NCBI GenBank assembly: GCA_017450065.1
Contig: JAFSYI010000022.1
Location: 1 to 64,000, forward strand
Source of the DNA: Lachnospiraceae bacterium
GTDB lineage: Bacteria; Bacillota; Clostridia; Lachnospirales; Lachnospiraceae
Direction: 5' to 3'
Length of the DNA: 64,000 bases
Part shown: in pieces, positions 61,649-64,000 of the stretch
Layout of the letters: each line of letters begins with the position of its first letter
Position numbering within the stretch: position 1 is the first letter of the stretch
Notes under the pieces: model-generated
What the model was told of the DNA's origin: nothing
Database searches by the model: none
What the model saw: the letters and a program-made list of their open reading frames with translations, nothing else
Translations under genes and position numbers: made by a program

Positions 61649-64000
61649 TCAGTTTACCACAGGATATGGTATATTGACAGTACATTTATGCCTCGTGGAA
61701 TAGATGATCAGTTCCGATATCTCTCTGCCTGTCATCGCCGATAACGCTTTGGCGTAATATTCAAGCTGCACATGATATCTGCCGGCAAGCTCCCGGGGAT
61801 CCGAAACCGCATCTGTTTTGTAATCCACTATAACGATCCTGTCATCCTCAATGAAATACGCGTCTATTATACCCTGGATCATAATGCCTTCAAAGCCGAA
61901 CATAAACGGCTGTTCCCTGAACAGAAGCCCGTTAAGACAAGCCTTCTTCATCCTCATTGCCAGCCCGCTGTTAACAAAGCCGCTTACCTCTTCAGGCTTC
62001 ACGCAGTTTACAAGATCATCCTCCATAAGCCCTTCCCTCTTTATGTATTCAAAGAAGTCCCTTATGTCATCATCCGAGGTTCCTCTTGTATAATCCCATA
62101 TTTCGAATACCCTGTGCACTGCCGTACCGTGAAGGGTTGCCGGTATCTCTTTTTCCTGTTCCCTTATAAAGTCAGGAATAAAGGGCGTTATATCCTTTAT
62201 ATCCGTTTTAGCCGCCTGCAGGGTTTTACCCGTTCCGGGAAGCTCTGATTCCTCTACCGGGATACTGTCCTCCGGAAGCTCTTTATCCTCCGTCATTTCC
62301 GCATGCATGCTTCTTCTCTTAAGCTCGGTTACCGATACCTTTTCAAACTGTCTGCGTTCATTCTCATACGGATACCTGAATGCAAACCTTTCAAGAAGCA
62401 GTCCGGTCCCTGATACGGCTGCGTCTGGATTATCTGCGGATCCCTTTCTTATTCCCGACAGTCTTTTCAGCTCCTCCTTACGGGTCTCATAACCCACAGA
62501 CTCTTCAATGGCGGTATCGATGATCTGTTCTGCCGTCATGGTGTTTACCATAACGGATGGCAGACCGGCATTATTAATACCATACAGAACAAGATCCAGA
62601 AAGCTTGCGCATCTCACCGGTCCCTTGTCAGACTGCATGGCTTTCTCTATATCGTTTACCATCCCCGTCATTATCAGTTTTTCACGCGCTCTGGTCATCG
62701 CAACATACAGGATACGTTCTTCCTCTGCCAGTATTTCATACATCTTCTTTTTGGAAACAGCGCGTTTGACCGCAGTGGAAAGCTTTATCCTCCTGACGGG
62801 ATCCGAAAGATCCATACCAAGACCTATATCGATATCGGGAATAACCGATCCTTTTATGTCCGTAAAATTGTACTTTTTATGCATTCCCGCAATTATGCAT
62901 ACCGGGAATTCAAGACCCTTGCTCTTATGGATAGTCATTATCCTGACTGTATCATCATGCTCATCCAATATGCCGGCTTCTCCGTAATCAACCTCATATT
63001 TTCTGAGCAACTCTATATATCTTACAAAATGAAACAGTCCCTTATAGCTGGTCTTACCGTAATCCTCTGCCTTCTTAAGAAGCATGTTAAGGTTGGCTTT
63101 TCTTCTTTTGCCATCCGGCATTGAGTTTACGCAGTCTCCGTATTCCCCATCGACAAGCTCAAGCAGGATCTCATAAACGGGAAGATATGCTGACTTTGCT
63201 CTTAATTCGTTGTATTTACGCAGGAATTCCGATGCCTTACGTCTTATTGCCGTTTCCGCTTTGCCGTCCGGATCCTCCCCGCATGCGCAGTCTTGCGCTG
63301 CCAGAGACATAACGGATTCATACAGATACTCTTCCGGATGTTTTATTCTTAATACCGCGAGATCCTCATCGCTGAATCTTCCGATCACTGACTTAAGCAC
63401 CGCCGCCATCGGTATATCCTGCAGGGGATTATCAAGCACCCTGAGATAATCAAGGATCACGGATATCTCTGTCGCGCTGAAATAACCTGTCTGACTCATC
63501 GTATGAACAGGTATACCTTCTGCAGACAGTACTTTCTCAAAGGTCTCATCCCATCCCTTCGCGCTTCTTAACAGTATTGAAATATCAGAATATCTTACAG
63601 GTCTTGTTCTGTCAGGATCTTCATCGGAGGGCTCTGATATCCTCTGCTCCTTCATGAGTCTCTTGATCCTCGACGCAACAGTCTTCGCTTCCATTTCCCT
63701 GTCCGGAATCCCCTGAGCAGTGCTGACCAGTATAAGCTCTGTCTTCTCCCGGAGATCATCTGTCTCCGGATAATAAGCTCCGGGATGCAGGGATGCAGCC
63801 TCATCATAGACTATACCCCCCAGATCCTTGTTCATCACCTGTGCAAACAGTTCGTTTACGCTTTTTAGTACCGACTCACGGCTTCTGAAATTATAAGACA
63901 GGTCGATGCGTTTAAGCCGGCTGCCTTCCTCTGATGCTTTTTGAAGCTTATCCATAAACAGCTGCGGTCTGGCCAGGCGGAAGCTGTATATACTCTGCTT
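61649..64000 (-). CDS. addA: ATP-dependent helicase/nuclease subunit A (3' part)
   Basis: The gene enters from the right edge: its 5' end is missing and 783 codons are present. The first residues in the window are KQSIYSFRLARPQLFMDKL, a well-conserved AddA segment. Then follow RIDLSYNFRSRESVL (helicase motif IV), IMTIHKSKGLEFPVCIIAG (motif V), LYVAMTRAREKLIMTG (motif VI), and the RecB-type nuclease motif IVIVDYKTDAV with GRYHVQLEYYAKAL. AddAB processes double-strand breaks for recombination. addB would be expected just upstream, outside the window. Confidence 0.95.
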   Translation of the reverse strand, partial: KQSIYSFRLARPQLFMDKLQKASEEGSRLKRIDLSYNFRSRESVLKSVNELFAQVMNKDLGGIVYDEAASLHPGAYYPETDDLREKTELILVSTAQGIPDREMEAKTVASRIKRLMKEQRISEPSDEDPDRTRPVRYSDISILLRSAKGWDETFEKVLSAEGIPVHTMSQTGYFSATEISVILDYLRVLDNPLQDIPMAAVLKSVIGRFSDEDLAVLRIKHPEEYLYESVMSLAAQDCACGEDPDGKAETAIRRKASEFLRKYNELRAKSAYLPVYEILLELVDGEYGDCVNSMPDGKRRKANLNMLLKKAEDYGKTSYKGLFHFVRYIELLRKYEVDYGEAGILDEHDDTVRIMTIHKSKGLEFPVCIIAGMHKKYNFTDIKGSVIPDIDIGLGMDLSDPVRRIKLSTAVKRAVSKKKMYEILAEEERILYVAMTRAREKLIMTGMVNDIEKAMQSDKGPVRCASFLDLVLYGINNAGLPSVMVNTMTAEQIIDTAIEESVGYETRKEELKRLSGIRKGSADNPDAAVSGTGLLLERFAFRYPYENERRQFEKVSVTELKRRSMHAEMTEDKELPEDSIPVEESELPGTGKTLQAAKTDIKDITPFIPDFIREQEKEIPATLHGTAVHRVFEIWDYTRGTSDDDIRDFFEYIKREGLMEDDLVNCVKPEEVSGFVNSGLAMRMKKACLNGLLFREQPFMFGFEGIMIQGIIDAYFIEDDRIVIVDYKTDAVSDPRELAGRYHVQLEYYAKALSAMTGREISELIIYSTRHKCTVNIPYPVVN

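Noticed and set aside
61584-61685. N-terminal extension of the ECF-S-like protein
   Set aside because: It would overlap addA, is polar and unlike the family, and the ATG at 61583 has a good ribosome site.

Overview
The window looks like a chromosomal segment of a Gram-positive member of the Clostridia, most likely Lachnospiraceae. That is inference from the perfect CIRCE operator before groES-groEL, strong AGGAGG-type ribosome sites, TTGNNN-N17-TANNNT promoters, an AddA-type helicase/nuclease, and surface-glycan families common in gut clostridia. No rRNA, tRNA, CRISPR array or transposase is visible. Coding density is high. Only one gene-free stretch exceeds 300 bases (42025-42360), and it holds a 48-bp tandem repeat and a long terminator hairpin.

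Nearly the whole window is one very large cell-surface glycan locus. (1) Bases 216-12615 hold an MBOAT acyltransferase with a hexapeptide-repeat acetyltransferase, an alpha/beta-hydrolase-like protein, and a six-gene minus-strand operon (two Acyl_transf_3 proteins, an ABC exporter, two glycosyltransferases and a GT11 fucosyltransferase). A third Acyl_transf_3 protein with an odd tyrosine-rich tail and a GT8 enzyme follow. (2) Bases 12750-23261 hold a CapK-like adenylate-forming enzyme, then a long minus-strand run: SGNH partner, MBOAT, GT87-like, GT4, CapA, TupA-type ATP-grasp, GT2 and a GGATQ-motif protein. (3) Bases 23419-42024 hold several MBOAT plus SGNH cassettes, GT-C-like polytopic membrane proteins, a GNAT acetyltransferase, a CotH-like kinase and a DUF5672 protein. 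(4) Bases 42361-44356 hold groEL and groES. (5) Bases 44500-52319 hold a five-gene sugar module (FAD oxidoreductase, GtrB-like GT2, NAD epimerase, TIM-barrel isomerase, GT2) and another MBOAT-SGNH pair. (6) Bases 52387-64000 hold a DUF2142 protein, an acyltransferase abutting dgt, a polyprenyl-phosphate sugar synthase, a GMP-repeat membrane protein, a LIC_10190-like protein, an ECF-S-like protein and the 3' part of addA.

How the genes probably work together (inference): cytoplasmic GTs build a polymer, and CapK, TupA and CapA family proteins may add acyl, amino-acid or peptidyl groups. GT2 enzymes charge polyprenyl phosphate with sugars for GT-C-like membrane enzymes acting outside. Six MBOAT and six SGNH proteins, four Acyl_transf_3 proteins, a hexapeptide enzyme and a GNAT enzyme then acylate the product. 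That is eighteen candidate acyl-transfer components in 64 kb, which is the most striking property of the window. No priming glycosyltransferase, Wzx/Wzy or chain-length regulator is visible, so the rest of the pathway must lie elsewhere.

Regulation also looks organised. At least five divergent gene pairs have back-to-back sigma-A-like promoters, and in two of them the -35 elements overlap or interleave, suggesting either/or expression of adjacent cassettes. A family of about ten short palindromic elements (core GTAACTRTTC/GAACAG) is scattered between genes, three of them in a nested inverted-repeat structure at 40418-40599.
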